Positions 1 to 15,000 of a DNA stretch of 64,000 nucleotides are shown here, piece by piece. The notes below the pieces were generated by a model. The model made no database searches. It saw only the letters and a program-made list of their open reading frames with translations, and was not told the origin of the DNA. This stretch comes from Ipomoea triloba. Taxonomy: Eukaryota > Streptophyta > Magnoliopsida > Solanales > Convolvulaceae. Within the stretch, counting starts at the first letter, position 1; every line of letters starts with the position of its first letter. Made by a program: the position numbers and the translations under genes. Location of the stretch: the NCBI RefSeq assembly GCF_003576645.1, contig NC_044919.1, positions 33,987,211 to 34,051,210 of the forward strand, given 5' to 3'.

Positions 1-88
1 AGCTTTTTGGTTCCCCCCCCCCCCCCCCCCTTCTTTTATGCCTTAATCAATTTTGCGTATGCTTGAGCACTCATCTGGATGTATTTAG

Positions 89-668
89 GTGGAATGAACT
101 TGTTCAGAAACCCTTTGAGGAGGGAGATGAGAGAGGATTGAGGTTGGTTCAATCAATTCTTAGACCTATAATGTTAAGAAGAACAAAGTCTAGCACTGAT
201 CGAGAAGGCAGGTAGGTCTTGATTGTGTAACAAAATATTTTCTTTTTCCATGCTTTTGTTTTGTCATTGATTGCGCATGGTTACCTCTTGTGCAGCCTAT
301 ACATTATTTCTTTTGATTATATATTATGCAGGCCAATTTTAGTTCTTCCACCGGCAGACATTCAAGTAATATACTGTGAACTCACTGAAGCAGAAAAGGA
401 CTTCTATGAGGCCTTGTTCAAACGATCAAAGGTGATGTATGTTAATGGTTTTCTGAGATGTTTTGTATTTATTCCTTTGAGAGGAAAAAGTATGTTTGCT
501 GCCTTTGAGATAAACTTTTCTGTCTGCAATTCCTTCAGGTGAAGTTCGATCAGTTTGTTGAGCAGGGGCGGGTTCTCCATAATTATGCTTCTATTTTAGA
601 GTTGCTTTTACGACTTCGCCAATGCTGTGATCATCCATTTCTTGTGTTGAGGTTTGATAATAGACCCC

Positions 669-735
<67 letters not shown>

Positions 736-2720
736 CTGTATTATACTCCTAAGTTCTTTTAACGAGGTTTTCTCCTCGCCCTGTGACCCTAGCCGGCAAA
801 GATTATACTCCTAAGTTATTTGTTTATGTTGGTTGTTACAATTTTAATCAATATGTACTGTATTTGCTTGATGATTGCATACACTGCTTTTGGTCTCCAG
901 TCGAGGTGATACTCAAGAATTCTCAGATCTGAATAAGCTTGCTAAACGTTTCCTTAAGGGTGGTCAGAAGACTGGGGAAAACCATGTTGAAGATGTTCCC
1001 ACTCGTGCTTATATTCAAGAGGTTGTGGAAGAGTTGCGGAAGGGAGAACAAGGAGAGTGCCCAATATGTCTGGAAGCTTGTGAAGATGCTGTGTTGACTC
1101 CATGTGCCCATCGGTTATGTCGAGAGTGCCTCTTAGCAAGTTGGAGAAGTCCTGCATCTGGTTTTTGTCCTGTTTGTAGGTATCTCTCACTGTTTTGTAT
1201 ACATCAGATTAAAAGTGTCATACCTTAGCAAGGTTGAAATGCATCTATGTTTTTAACTTTTCCTGCTTGTAGAAAGACTGTCAGCAAGCAAGAACTGATC
1301 ACAGCACCAACAGATAGCCGTTTCCAGATAGATGTTGAAAAGAATTGGGTGGAATCATCGAAAGTTACTGCATTGTTGCATGAACTAGAACAACTACGTG
1401 CTGTAAACTCCAAAAGCATTGTTTTTAGTCAGTGGACTGCCTTTTTGGACCTCTTGCAAATTGCTCTTGCTCGGTGTGGACTCTTTTCCCTTTGTTATCT
1501 ATGTCTTCTCAGACTGTAAATTATGTGTTTTGGTTGCATTCTACTGCTTAGATTTCTTGTCTGTGGGAACCATATATGTTTGTAGTGGATACTTGACCTG
1601 ATGATTTATGCAGGAATGATATCCCTTTTCTTCGCCTTGATGGGACTCTAAACCAGCAACAGCGTGAGAAAGTAATAAAAAGATTTTCAGAAGAAGATAG
1701 TGTTTTGGTGCGTGTCTTTCACTAGTACTTTGCCACTTTGACCACTAAAGGAGGAGAAACATTTTTAGAAGACTGTCTTATTCTTTGATTCAATTTCTAT
1801 AGGTGTTGCTAATGTCATTGAAGGCTGGTGGTGTCGGAATAAACCTTACGGCAGCATCCAATGCTTTTGTCTTGGTAAATGCTGCTTTTCTATATTCTTG
1901 TGTCATAATTTATTATGAAAAGTAGGTTTGCAGTTTAATTGATATATAGGACCTGGTTCTGGTGCAACAACCTCCCCAGGTGCGGACAGATCTAGACTAT
2001 TGGATGAGCTCAAATCAACGGCCGGAAATCAATAAAAATGGGAAAAAATGCTGTGGCATTTTGGTAATTTCAATGATATGCTAGTGCATTTAGATATGCG
2101 TAATGGTGCTTTGAGTCCAATGCACCGTCAAGCATTCCATTCCTGTGCGCACCATAGACCAGCATTTAGTACCCCACAAAAATATACTTGGTGTAGGAAA
2201 TTCCAAAAATGTCACAGCGTTTTTTCCTATTTTCATTAATTTTTAGCCGTTGATGTGAGCTCATTCAATGGTCCAGATATGTCTACATGTCCGCACTTGG
2301 AGAGGCTGTCGCATCTGATCCGGATTCTATATATATAGTGGAGTATTAATATTGGTAAAATGTGTGATTTTCTTCTTGTACAGGATCCATGGTGGAATCC
2401 GGCTGTGGAGGAACAAGCTGTGATGCGTGTCCATCGTATTGGACAAACAAAAAGAGTTGCAATCAAACGGTTCATTGTGAAGGTATATTAATGTTTTTCT
2501 CTTCAAAGATTTCAAGAATGGTCCTCCATTATATCCTCCTAATTCTGAGAACTAAAAAAATAAAATATCCCGGGTATATCATTATCTTGGGTGGCAGGGA
2601 ACAGTTGAGGAGAGAATGGAGGCAGTGCAAGCCAGGAAACAGCGTATGATTTCTGGTGCCCTAACAGACCAAGAAGTGCGAACAGCACGAATTGAGGAAC
2701 TTAAGATGCTTTTCACATAG
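89..2720 (+). CDS. RAD5A: DNA repair helicase/E3 ligase RAD5A-like (SNF2 + RING), 3' part
   Basis: The visible part encodes the last 400 residues of a RAD5/SMARCA3-type protein, which in plants acts in error-free post-replication repair by polyubiquitinating PCNA and remodelling stalled forks in the nucleus. Exons: 89-211, 332-431, 539-651, 901-1179, 1273-1473, 1614-1707, 1803-1874, 2384-2482, 2598-2720; all junctions are GT-AG and phases agree. A C3HC4 RING ([21 protein letters not shown], then CPVC) lies between the two helicase halves, the hallmark of the family. The C-terminal helicase motifs follow: [47 protein letters not shown] and [11 protein letters not shown]. The protein ends EELKMLFT, which from memory matches Arabidopsis RAD5A better than RAD5B. 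The HIRAN domain and N-terminal helicase motifs lie upstream of the window. Intron 1875-2383 carries an inverted-repeat element. The gene is tail to tail with the kinase gene. Confidence 0.93.
672..732. repeat. (CT)n-(TA)n microsatellite
   Basis: A pure CT run passes directly into a TA run inside the RAD5A-like intron 652-900. It is about 20 bp after the donor site and leaves the flanking exons intact. Confidence 0.9.
1948..2328. mobile_element. Non-autonomous inverted-repeat DNA element in RAD5A intron
   Basis: The two ends are imperfect inverted copies of about 100 bp. The left arm has CAGGTGCGGACAG, GGATGAGCTCAAATCAACGG and GGGAAAAAATGCTGTGGCAT. The right arm has the complements of CAAGTGCGGACATG, GAATGAGCTCACATCAACGG and GGAAAAAACGCTGTGACATT. 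The inside is about 150 bp of non-coding sequence. The flanks are TATATA-rich, so no target duplication can be fixed and the superfamily is open (MULE or hAT are both possible). The element sits between the exons ending NAFVL and starting DPWWNP and does not touch either splice site. Confidence 0.7.
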
Positions 2721-3893
2721 AATGTAGAGGGAGAGATGTTGTGCTTCTTCTACTTCGTCATGGTGCTTGGATCTCTGAAGCTTTTCATTTCAGAGTAAGA
2801 AAGAACCTCAACAACACAAAACAACTGATCGTCTAGCTGTGTACTAAATGTATTCTAACTTTTCCTGAAGGAGGAAGCGGGGACGGTCGGATTGGAGATT
2901 TGGAGGTAGGACTGCTTGCAGAGTCAGGAGTACATTATTATAGTGTTCTGTTGTAATGATCAACACATTAGAGATAGTTTTGAAGCCCCTCATAACTGCT
3001 ACACAATATTATTTTAATTAATTTGTGTAAAATTTTGCTATCTATTTGTGACAAATTCAAACCGGCAGTTAATTTCTATTAGGGGATGTTCGGCGGAAAA
3101 TATTTTTCAAGGAACCTCATATGACTTTGATTGTATTAAGTATAGTTTGGAGTTGAAATTTACCCCGTATCATATAATGTTTATTTAAATATTATCATTA
3201 CATTTATTATATTTTTATAATGAAATATATAATTAAAATTTTATAATTTATAAATTATTGTTATTTTTAAATTATTATTATCATGTAGGAACATATTTAT
3301 TTTTATATTTATTATTCTTTAAAATTCCAAAATCAAATAATAAAATTAATATTTTCAGTGGAACATATTCATTTTTATATTTATTATTCTTTCCACCAAC
3401 CATTAACAATTCTATTCTAATTTTCTGATGGCCATATCCCCTCTCCTTATTTCTTTCTCGTCAGCGTCTCACTGCACAAGACATGAAAACAATGATGCAA
3501 CGATTGCGTTCTTAGTTAGAAGTCTCTTCTAACAACGCCAACGCCTCATCTCAGCTGGTTAAAATTCAACTGAGTTGTACAAATTGTATGGTAATAATAC
3601 TTCTGTGAATATGCCCGTAGATAAGTATTGAAAGCAACCGTCTACTTTAATAAAGCTATTGGCATTGCAATATGCAAGTTTAAAGCATAAACTCTCCAAT
3701 CGTGTGTCTATGTGGTGTACACACAAACACTTGAATCTTTTAAATGTACAGATTACAAGTTGAAAAAAATAAATTATAGCAGTTGGCATTTCAAAAGAAT
3801 GAAGAGAGGCGGCAAACATTTCTCGGATGAAGAAAATGAAATAAACCTCATTGATAGGCCAAAAAAAGATAGATAGGTTGAAGGCATACGTTG
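2721..3893. other. Intergenic, 3' ends of RAD5A and SRPK
   Basis: This convergent intergenic stretch holds the 3' UTRs of both neighbours. About 3080-3400 is very AT-rich and contains a roughly 30-bp motif (AACATATTTATTTTTATATT or a close variant) twice, near 3290 and 3361. I see no coding potential. Confidence 0.6.
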
Positions 3894-7607
<3,714 letters not shown>

Positions 7608-8910
7608 CTACCACCACCGATTAGACAGCTCGGAGCTCCAGCAAAGATCCGAGAATGAATCAGCTATTCAAATCTTGCACACTGTGAAAAAAGGGAGAGA
7701 GAAAGAGGGAGGGAGGGGGGAATTAGGGTTTTCTAAATTTGATTTGAGTGGAGGAAGATAACTTGTTTATTACTGATACCGCTGTACAATAAGCAGGGTG
7801 TGTTTAACTGTTTATTTTATTTTATTCCGTAAAATGAAATACTCCTCCTACCTTTATTTTAAAAAACGTCTCTCTCTCTCTCTCTCATCGTAGGCTTTGC
7901 CGGGAAACTGAGGAAAGGATAATGGCTTAAATGGCTTAAAAGGGATGTCCCTCTCAGCCGTGATTTCGTTGTTTTTACTCTTTTCTAATTAAAAAAAATT
8001 TAGTGCCTAATTAATTTCAGTGTAGTTAAATTTCCGATTCAATCAACAATGTGGACCCTTGTTGCCTTACTGAATAAAACCATGCGGACTTGCGGAGTAC
8101 TATTTTATTTTCCTAGTTTTTACTTTTTAACGTGATATTTTCTTTTAACGTGATATAAAATTCTTTTAATTAAGTAATTAACTCATTCAACAATAAAAAT
8201 GATATATATATTATAGGAAAAGCTCATGTGATAATATATTTTTATGTAAAAAGTGAAACATGTTCTAACAAATTATCGTCACATCAGGAAATAAAGTGAA
8301 TAAGTAAAATAGGAATTACATGTATTAGAACTCTAAAATTACTACCTAATAATGATTAATAATTGGCGTGATGTAATATTGCTACATCAAGAAATAACGG
8401 TTTAATAATAATTCTTTGAACAGATAACATAAATTATCAATTTTGATATCTATATTTTTTGTCATCTGTTGGTTGTCTTTTTTCTGTCGGCTCACTTGTT
8501 TGCGTTCACTTAATCATTCTTTTCATCACTCTCCTAGTCATTGACATTATATTCTATCCGAATTATTATTATTCTTCTTCTTTCTTCTTTTTTTTTTTTC
8601 TTTTTGCCATTAAAGAGGAAAAAAAAAACTGTGCAATAAAAAGTACAAACTTCTGCTTAGCAAAACTGAGTTCAAAGTCGGAAACAGTACGAGTACGCAA
8701 ATGTCCAAATTATATTCCCTTTCAAACTATGAATGAATACTGGATTTTCATTGTTCAGCTAGTTTCTACAAGATCATTTCATGTCATCAACCTATACCTT
8801 TGAACACATAAATAGAGTACAGGTGCCGAATAACACCAGAAGCAAGGCAAAAATGTCCTAAATAAATAGCTCATCCTCGTGATATATGCACACACAACGC
8901 ACAAAAAACT
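7608..8910. other. SRPK 5' region and VPS41 3' flank
   Basis: This gap holds the 5' UTR and promoter of the kinase gene (both genes are on the minus strand) and the VPS41 downstream flank. A purine-rich tract lies at about 7688-7722 and a CT repeat at about 7869-7887. The rest is AT-rich and non-coding; short open frames here have no family character. Confidence 0.5.
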
Positions 8911-9036
8911 ATTATACATGCACTTGTTGAAAAACAAATCAACCTGCAGCAGTAGTGCACTAGGTATAGTGCATCCAAAGGGCACCTGATGAGGTCACAT
9001 CATCATCTTCATCTTCATCTTCATCTGCCTCACCAT
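8911..9036 (-). pseudogene. Tandem-duplicated, decayed copy of the VPS41 C-terminal coding end
   Basis: This stretch repeats 9037-9170, the end of the last VPS41 exon, in the same orientation with an offset of about 126 bp. Read on the minus strand it still gives NNGEADEDEDED, then SSGALWMH, a stop, and CTTAAG followed by the stop. In the intact copy the corresponding end is SSGAPQMRCILCTTAAG. The duplicate has lost the first cysteine of the last RING pair and gained an in-frame stop. It lies downstream of the functional stop, so it is a 3' UTR or flanking relic. Confidence 0.8.
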
Positions 9037-9066
9037 TATTATAGATGCAGTTGTTGAAAAAACAAA

Positions 9067-12000
9067 TCAACCTGCAGCAGTAGTGCACAAGATACAACGC
9101 ATCTGAGGAGCACCAGATGAGGTATCCTCATCCTCATCCTCATCTGCCTCACCATTATCATATTCATAATATGAGGAAGCACCTTGGGAAGGGGCAGCTG
9201 ACCCTTTTTTGCTACTCACGGAGTTGGTGGACTCCATAAGGCAAGTCAAGTGGTAGGCGTGACAACAAAAGAATGCAATGATCGATACATTCTGCATGGA
9301 GAATGGATCAAAACATATGCAACACCTTCCACCTCCCCGAGTTTTTGATTTGACCTCCATGGATTTTATGCTAAGACTTCGGTCAACCAGGTTTGAAGCC
9401 CTCTGTTCACCCCTTTTGGAGCGAGCTTCGTCTACTTCATCACTCAAGTGAATACCACGCTTTGCTTCTTTGTAGTATTTAATCAAAAGGTTAACACAAT
9501 CAGCCTGATAGTTTAACCCACAACTCATTAGATATTATGAGCAATTAAAGTTTTTAGGGAAAAATGTGACCTAAAATGATGTACCTTGAGTATATCATTA
9601 CAACCGTGCCTAAGCGAAGTTTCTGTCCTGTAGTCTGTGACAATTTTGACCAAGCGATCCCTCAGACTGAAAGTGAAAGAAACAGTGCAATTATATATTA
9701 ATGCCCAATTTGAAAGTTGTATGGTAAATGTATGAAAAAGTAAATGCCATACGTTTGGCAATAGGAATCCCATAAAGCATATCATAAAGAAAATTTAGGT
9801 GAATACTCCCATGAATTACTCATCATTTCCAATTTTCTCTTCACCACAGTGAAAAGTTTCACAAATGCAGCCTGAGAGGTGCTTTACTGAATGCAGCATG
9901 GTGCACTTTGGATATGTGGAGTACGAATCTGAGTTTCAATCATCATATTATCGAATGCAGCATGGTGCACTTACCGAGGTATCTCCAAGCCATTGGGCAG
10001 CATATTTACTATATAAAGAGGATCAAGGTTCCCCACAGTATGCTCTAATAGTACTCCAACCTGTTAGGAAGACACATAGAGACATGTTTCACCAAGAAGA
10101 AGGGGTGGATGGGCACACGAAAAGGTAAAAGGATGCAGAAGATAAAGCAAATAAATAACAAGGGGAATGCACCCTGAATTCTCATTTCCATTTATTTGCT
10201 TCAGTCCCTAGCTTACCATTTCAGCTTTATTAAGACACTGCCTAATCAATTCTTCCCATAGTTCATCATCATGCTGATCATTCACAAATTCTATAGCCTG
10301 TAAAGTCAGAAGATTTGACTGAGTACATGAAATTACGAACAAAGGGAGAGGTAGTGAAATTGTGGGGTACCTCTTCAATATCTCCTAGCTTATTTATGAT
10401 AACTGCAAGGGCTTGCTTAGAATTCCCCATCCTTCCTAGTATAAAAACTTGTTCTTTCAATAGATTTCTTTTCACACAGATATCATACGCCTGAAGTATA
10501 CAAAAGCTTTCATTCAGATTAATAAGCAAGCAAAAGGTGTGATTTATCAACATATCTTAATCTTGCAAACCTTCTCAAGTGTATAATGCTGGCTACTCCT
10601 AAGAAAAGGAAGCAGCATCTTTGGATCATACTCAGCATAGAGCTCGACCTATTAAGTATTGCATAATTATGTAAGAGAGAGAATTAGGAGATAGCATTGG
10701 CAAACCTCATTGTTAACAAAAATTTCAAAAGAGCAGTGGCAAAGAAGTTTTAAAGTACTACATCATGAAAGAACATCAATAAACTAGAAAAAATCTTATG
10801 TGAATTCAAGTATTCAACAGATAAAACCATCAGGCCTAGACACCCTTTTCAAAACAAGTTGTGTGATGGCACCATCAATTTGTAACTCTTAATTGACAAA
10901 AGGGTTTATTGCAAGCCCCCTTTGTTTATTAGCAATGTTCTTTTATCCCCCACATTTGTGTCATTGAATTCTTCCCATTCTCTCAAAACTTGTTTCTGTT
11001 AACCTAAAATAATCATTTTTTTGACATAATAAAGACACTCACATTAGCAGAAATGAAGTGAAGCTCTGGTCACAACAAAATTGCTCATTAGATTTGTTTT
11101 AGGTTTGATATACGGAGTAACTTTCAGACTTTCTAGATGGAGTGACCACACTTCATACTAAGAATATGTCAAGGGCAATTAATGACAAGAACTTAGGAGT
11201 ACTGATCAAGCTAAACATGCTACTAAATGCTGCTTTACTTGCATATCCTACAAATACATAAATACAAAAGTGAAAGAAGAAATGTGAACTGCAAATCACA
11301 ATTACTCTCTGAAAAGTGTTGATCTCTCAAAACAATATTATATGTTATCTGAACATGCATGCATACTCAATCATAAGACAATGACAACAAAAGAAAAAAG
11401 TAAAGAGAATAAGATAAAGGGAAATGGGAATCATTCAATAAAGTGAGATCGTCTTACTACAAACCTGGAGATCATGGTAATCCCTCCCAGCATGAGGATT
11501 AATTTCAAAGAGTGCATGAAGATATAGATGCATTAAGTATCGAGAATCATCCTTATTTTCTGAGGCCATGAGTTGTGACACAACTTCTGGAGGCGGTATT
11601 AAGTCCCTGTGTTGAATCAACAACGGTATTGCGCGCTTACAGTCTATCATCATAAGTTGGGCAACCTAAAAATTGATGAAAATTGATGCAGGACATATAG
11701 TTAGAACAATTCAAAATGTGCTCAACAATACTTTTAGGCTACTATACCTCCAGTAACATATTGATTTTGCTCTTGATTTGTACAATAGCAATGGTTACAA
11801 TTTGTATATTCACCTAACATGCATGTACATGGAACACCTCACTAACTAGTAAAAGGACTTCCAGGTGATCTAGGAGACAAGACAACTGAACTTTATATTC
11901 TGTTCTTCAAATAATTATTTGTAATTATTAGTACTGCATGGGAATCACAGTTCATATAAAGGAAAATTTTATCCATTATACAATTTTACCTTTTCAGAAA

Positions 12001-15000
12001 CAGCATCATGCAAATTATGCTTTTCAATGAAGTCAAATAGATCAGGCTTCATAAGCTGGAAAGTGAGAATAAATGAATTAGAAAATTTCAAAATAAAATA
12101 ACTACCATAAAATACAATCAACTGCATCGCTTGTAAAGCAAATGCACATAGCGCAATAACGGTAATGATTACTTCCACTTACATCAGCATACAGTGAAAA
12201 GGCCTTATCATGTTGTCCATCAATAACATATAATTCTGCCAGTGCCTTACATGCCAAAGTAGCAAAATAATCAATGTTAGTGAAGGAGATATAGAATGTA
12301 GCTGATGGACAAGCAAATTTGCTAACCTCCTTGAGTGGATCAGTCATTGATGATGTGCTAAGCTGAGGTTCTATAGCTGATATAACTGGGGATGTAGAAT
12401 AAATGCCAGGAGGCCAAGATTTGACAGTTTCTAAGAGATCCTTGTGGAAAGAGGGGTTTGTTGCCAATGCCACAAGAGCTACCTACGCACAACAGGCATG
12501 TGACTATGTGAGAATTAATTTCAGGCCCTTTAAGCATGTAAAATCATTCATACCAAGAACAAGATAATTTCAGGCTATATTGTGAACTACAGACCTCATA
12601 AGCAGTATCACGCAACCTTGGATTTTCTATTGGGATATAAGGAACCAATACAGGAAGCTGACGAAGATGGGCAAAATGGAAAACCCATCTGAAAAAGTAG
12701 CCATGCAGAAGTTAATAATGGCCCAACTAAAGAAAGGGTTTTTTCATTTTAAAGATTCTCAATACCTTTCCCATGCAGAGGCAGATCCTCTCAACAGTTT
12801 TGGACACAGAGATGCAGCTTCAGCATACTTCCTTTCCACAATCAGATGGTCAAGATACCTTGAACCTACCTGATTCAAGTTGATTAATGGGGTGAAAATT
12901 ATCAGTACTAAAATAAATTTTTTACAACATTTCAAAATATCTACACCACATAATGAACTAAAGCCTGATCCTGTATTCACTGAACACAACTTTCAAAAGC
13001 CTAAATATATAGAAATCTAAACATTGACAATACAATTTCAAGTGCTTGCACTAGATTACTAAATTATTTCAAGAAAACTGGATTTAAATTAACACTATAT
13101 ACAAATCAGAAAATAAAAAGTAAGGGATGGCAAAAGAGAAAATGGAAGGGAAAAAAAGCTGAGTTGCAATGGTTTGTGATGTTTCTTGTCATTGATACAT
13201 CCATAGGTGAAAGAAGAACTCGACATTCATGGTCTACCTCATCAACTAGCTCACTCCGACCTTTACTAGCTTCAACAGCTTCTAAGGCTTTCTCATGACA
13301 TCCATGCTGAAGAAGCCAATTAATGTGGTCTTCTGCATCCCTAACAAACAACCACAAAATAGCAAATTGAAATTTGGATTATACACTTATTACAGAAAAA
13401 CGGGGAGCAAGATAAGGAATGTAAATCATATAAATCAAAGAAATCAAGCAGCTGACAACTATATATTAAATTCATCAAATGATTCACCAATAAATCAAAT
13501 GGGAACTGACTATCACTAACCTAGGCTTTGCAATAACTACATCCTTTGGGGACACAATATAGTAGAAAGGTTCATCACCAGCAGCCCACTGTCCACCTGC
13601 ATAGCTGCTACCTGCATGCATTGCAAGTAGAACGTAAAAACAAATAAACAAGGAGCCTCATTTCAATTTTATTGTAAATTCTATAGAAGTTTCTTCTTAG
13701 TCCAAGGTTTTTTAGCGAGGCAACCAGCATAAGTCACAGACTACATGGACAGCTTTCGACCCGAACTCTTCCTTGTTGGCGCTTAAAGTTGTGCTCTTTT
13801 TTCCTCGGCTACGATTTTTTTTTCCCATTGGGTTTTTTCTTAGCCTGAGGTTTTTAACGAGGCAACTAGAGTGAGCTTCGGACCGTAAGGCCAGTGTTCC
13901 AGCCCGAACCCTTCCTCATTGACTCAGCGTCAGGGCACGGACTAGGGGGCTACTTGATAGGGAATATACCCCGGGTATTCGACCCTGAGTATTTGGTACG
14001 TAGACCGTATTCGAGTACTGGGCTGCCCTTATAAAAGGGACCTTAACCCTTCAAAGGGGGGACTTTTGGCTTTTCTTGGGGGCTCCTCTTCTCTCTAAGA
14101 TTCACCACTAGCTATGCTCTCTTCCTTCTCTCTACATTATTTATTCTATAACAATGAATAAACAGAGGGATTTTGAGCTAAATTCTTTCACCTATTCTAC
14201 CATATACATATATTGCTTCACGAGAGTACATACGGAGGAATTAGCATTATCAAAATGCACATGTAGTTTTTACCAGAGAATGGAGCATGTGCAAGGGAAT
14301 AGTCTTTGGCTTTATAATGCTCAAAACCATGGACAGGAAGTGCATCAGTTGCAAGCTCATCATTAGTCCATGTTACAACTCGGACCTCTGGTCTCTGAGC
14401 ATTTCCCTGTGAGAACAAGATCACAAAAATCATTTTTTCATACATCTCAAACGGATCAAGAATCAAGAAATAAAATCAACCTCGGGAGAAGAAAAGCTAT
14501 CAACAATATTTGATTCAACAAAAAGAATGAAGAAACTTCAAGTTCAAGTGGTTGTCGTGGGAAGGTTCCTGAAAGAAAAATGACTCTCTTTGAGAGTACA
14601 CACACACATACCTGACGTGAGGGAATGGTACTACTGAAATCCTTCTCTCTGTCTTCTCCCGGAATATAAGCAAGAATAACCAAAGTATCACCATATGGAG
14701 CAATTCCTGAAATGGAATAGCTGGTTTGAAAAGATGCGACAATATCCACCTGGTTCAGGCTGGACATTTGGATCTGTTTGTATGTGCCATTCACACCCTT
14801 GTTCTGATTTGTTCTTATTACTGCAATTTTCACAGAGGTTCCCCACCCAATCACCAAAAGCGTATCATCCTGAATGCGATTGAAAAGCAATGAGCACCAG
14901 CATGCATAGCATGCAACATTTATGTCAAATCCTAAAACATAATGCCAAATAAAGAGGATTCTATTTATAGACATGATTTTACAGATGCATTCAAAGTTTC

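Noticed and set aside
15..30. Poly-C run at the window edge
   Set aside because: Simple homopolymer in an intron, possibly a sequencing artefact.
8459..8803. 114-codon plus-strand frame with a phenylalanine run
   Set aside because: Driven by T-rich sequence in the VPS41 3' flank; no domain.
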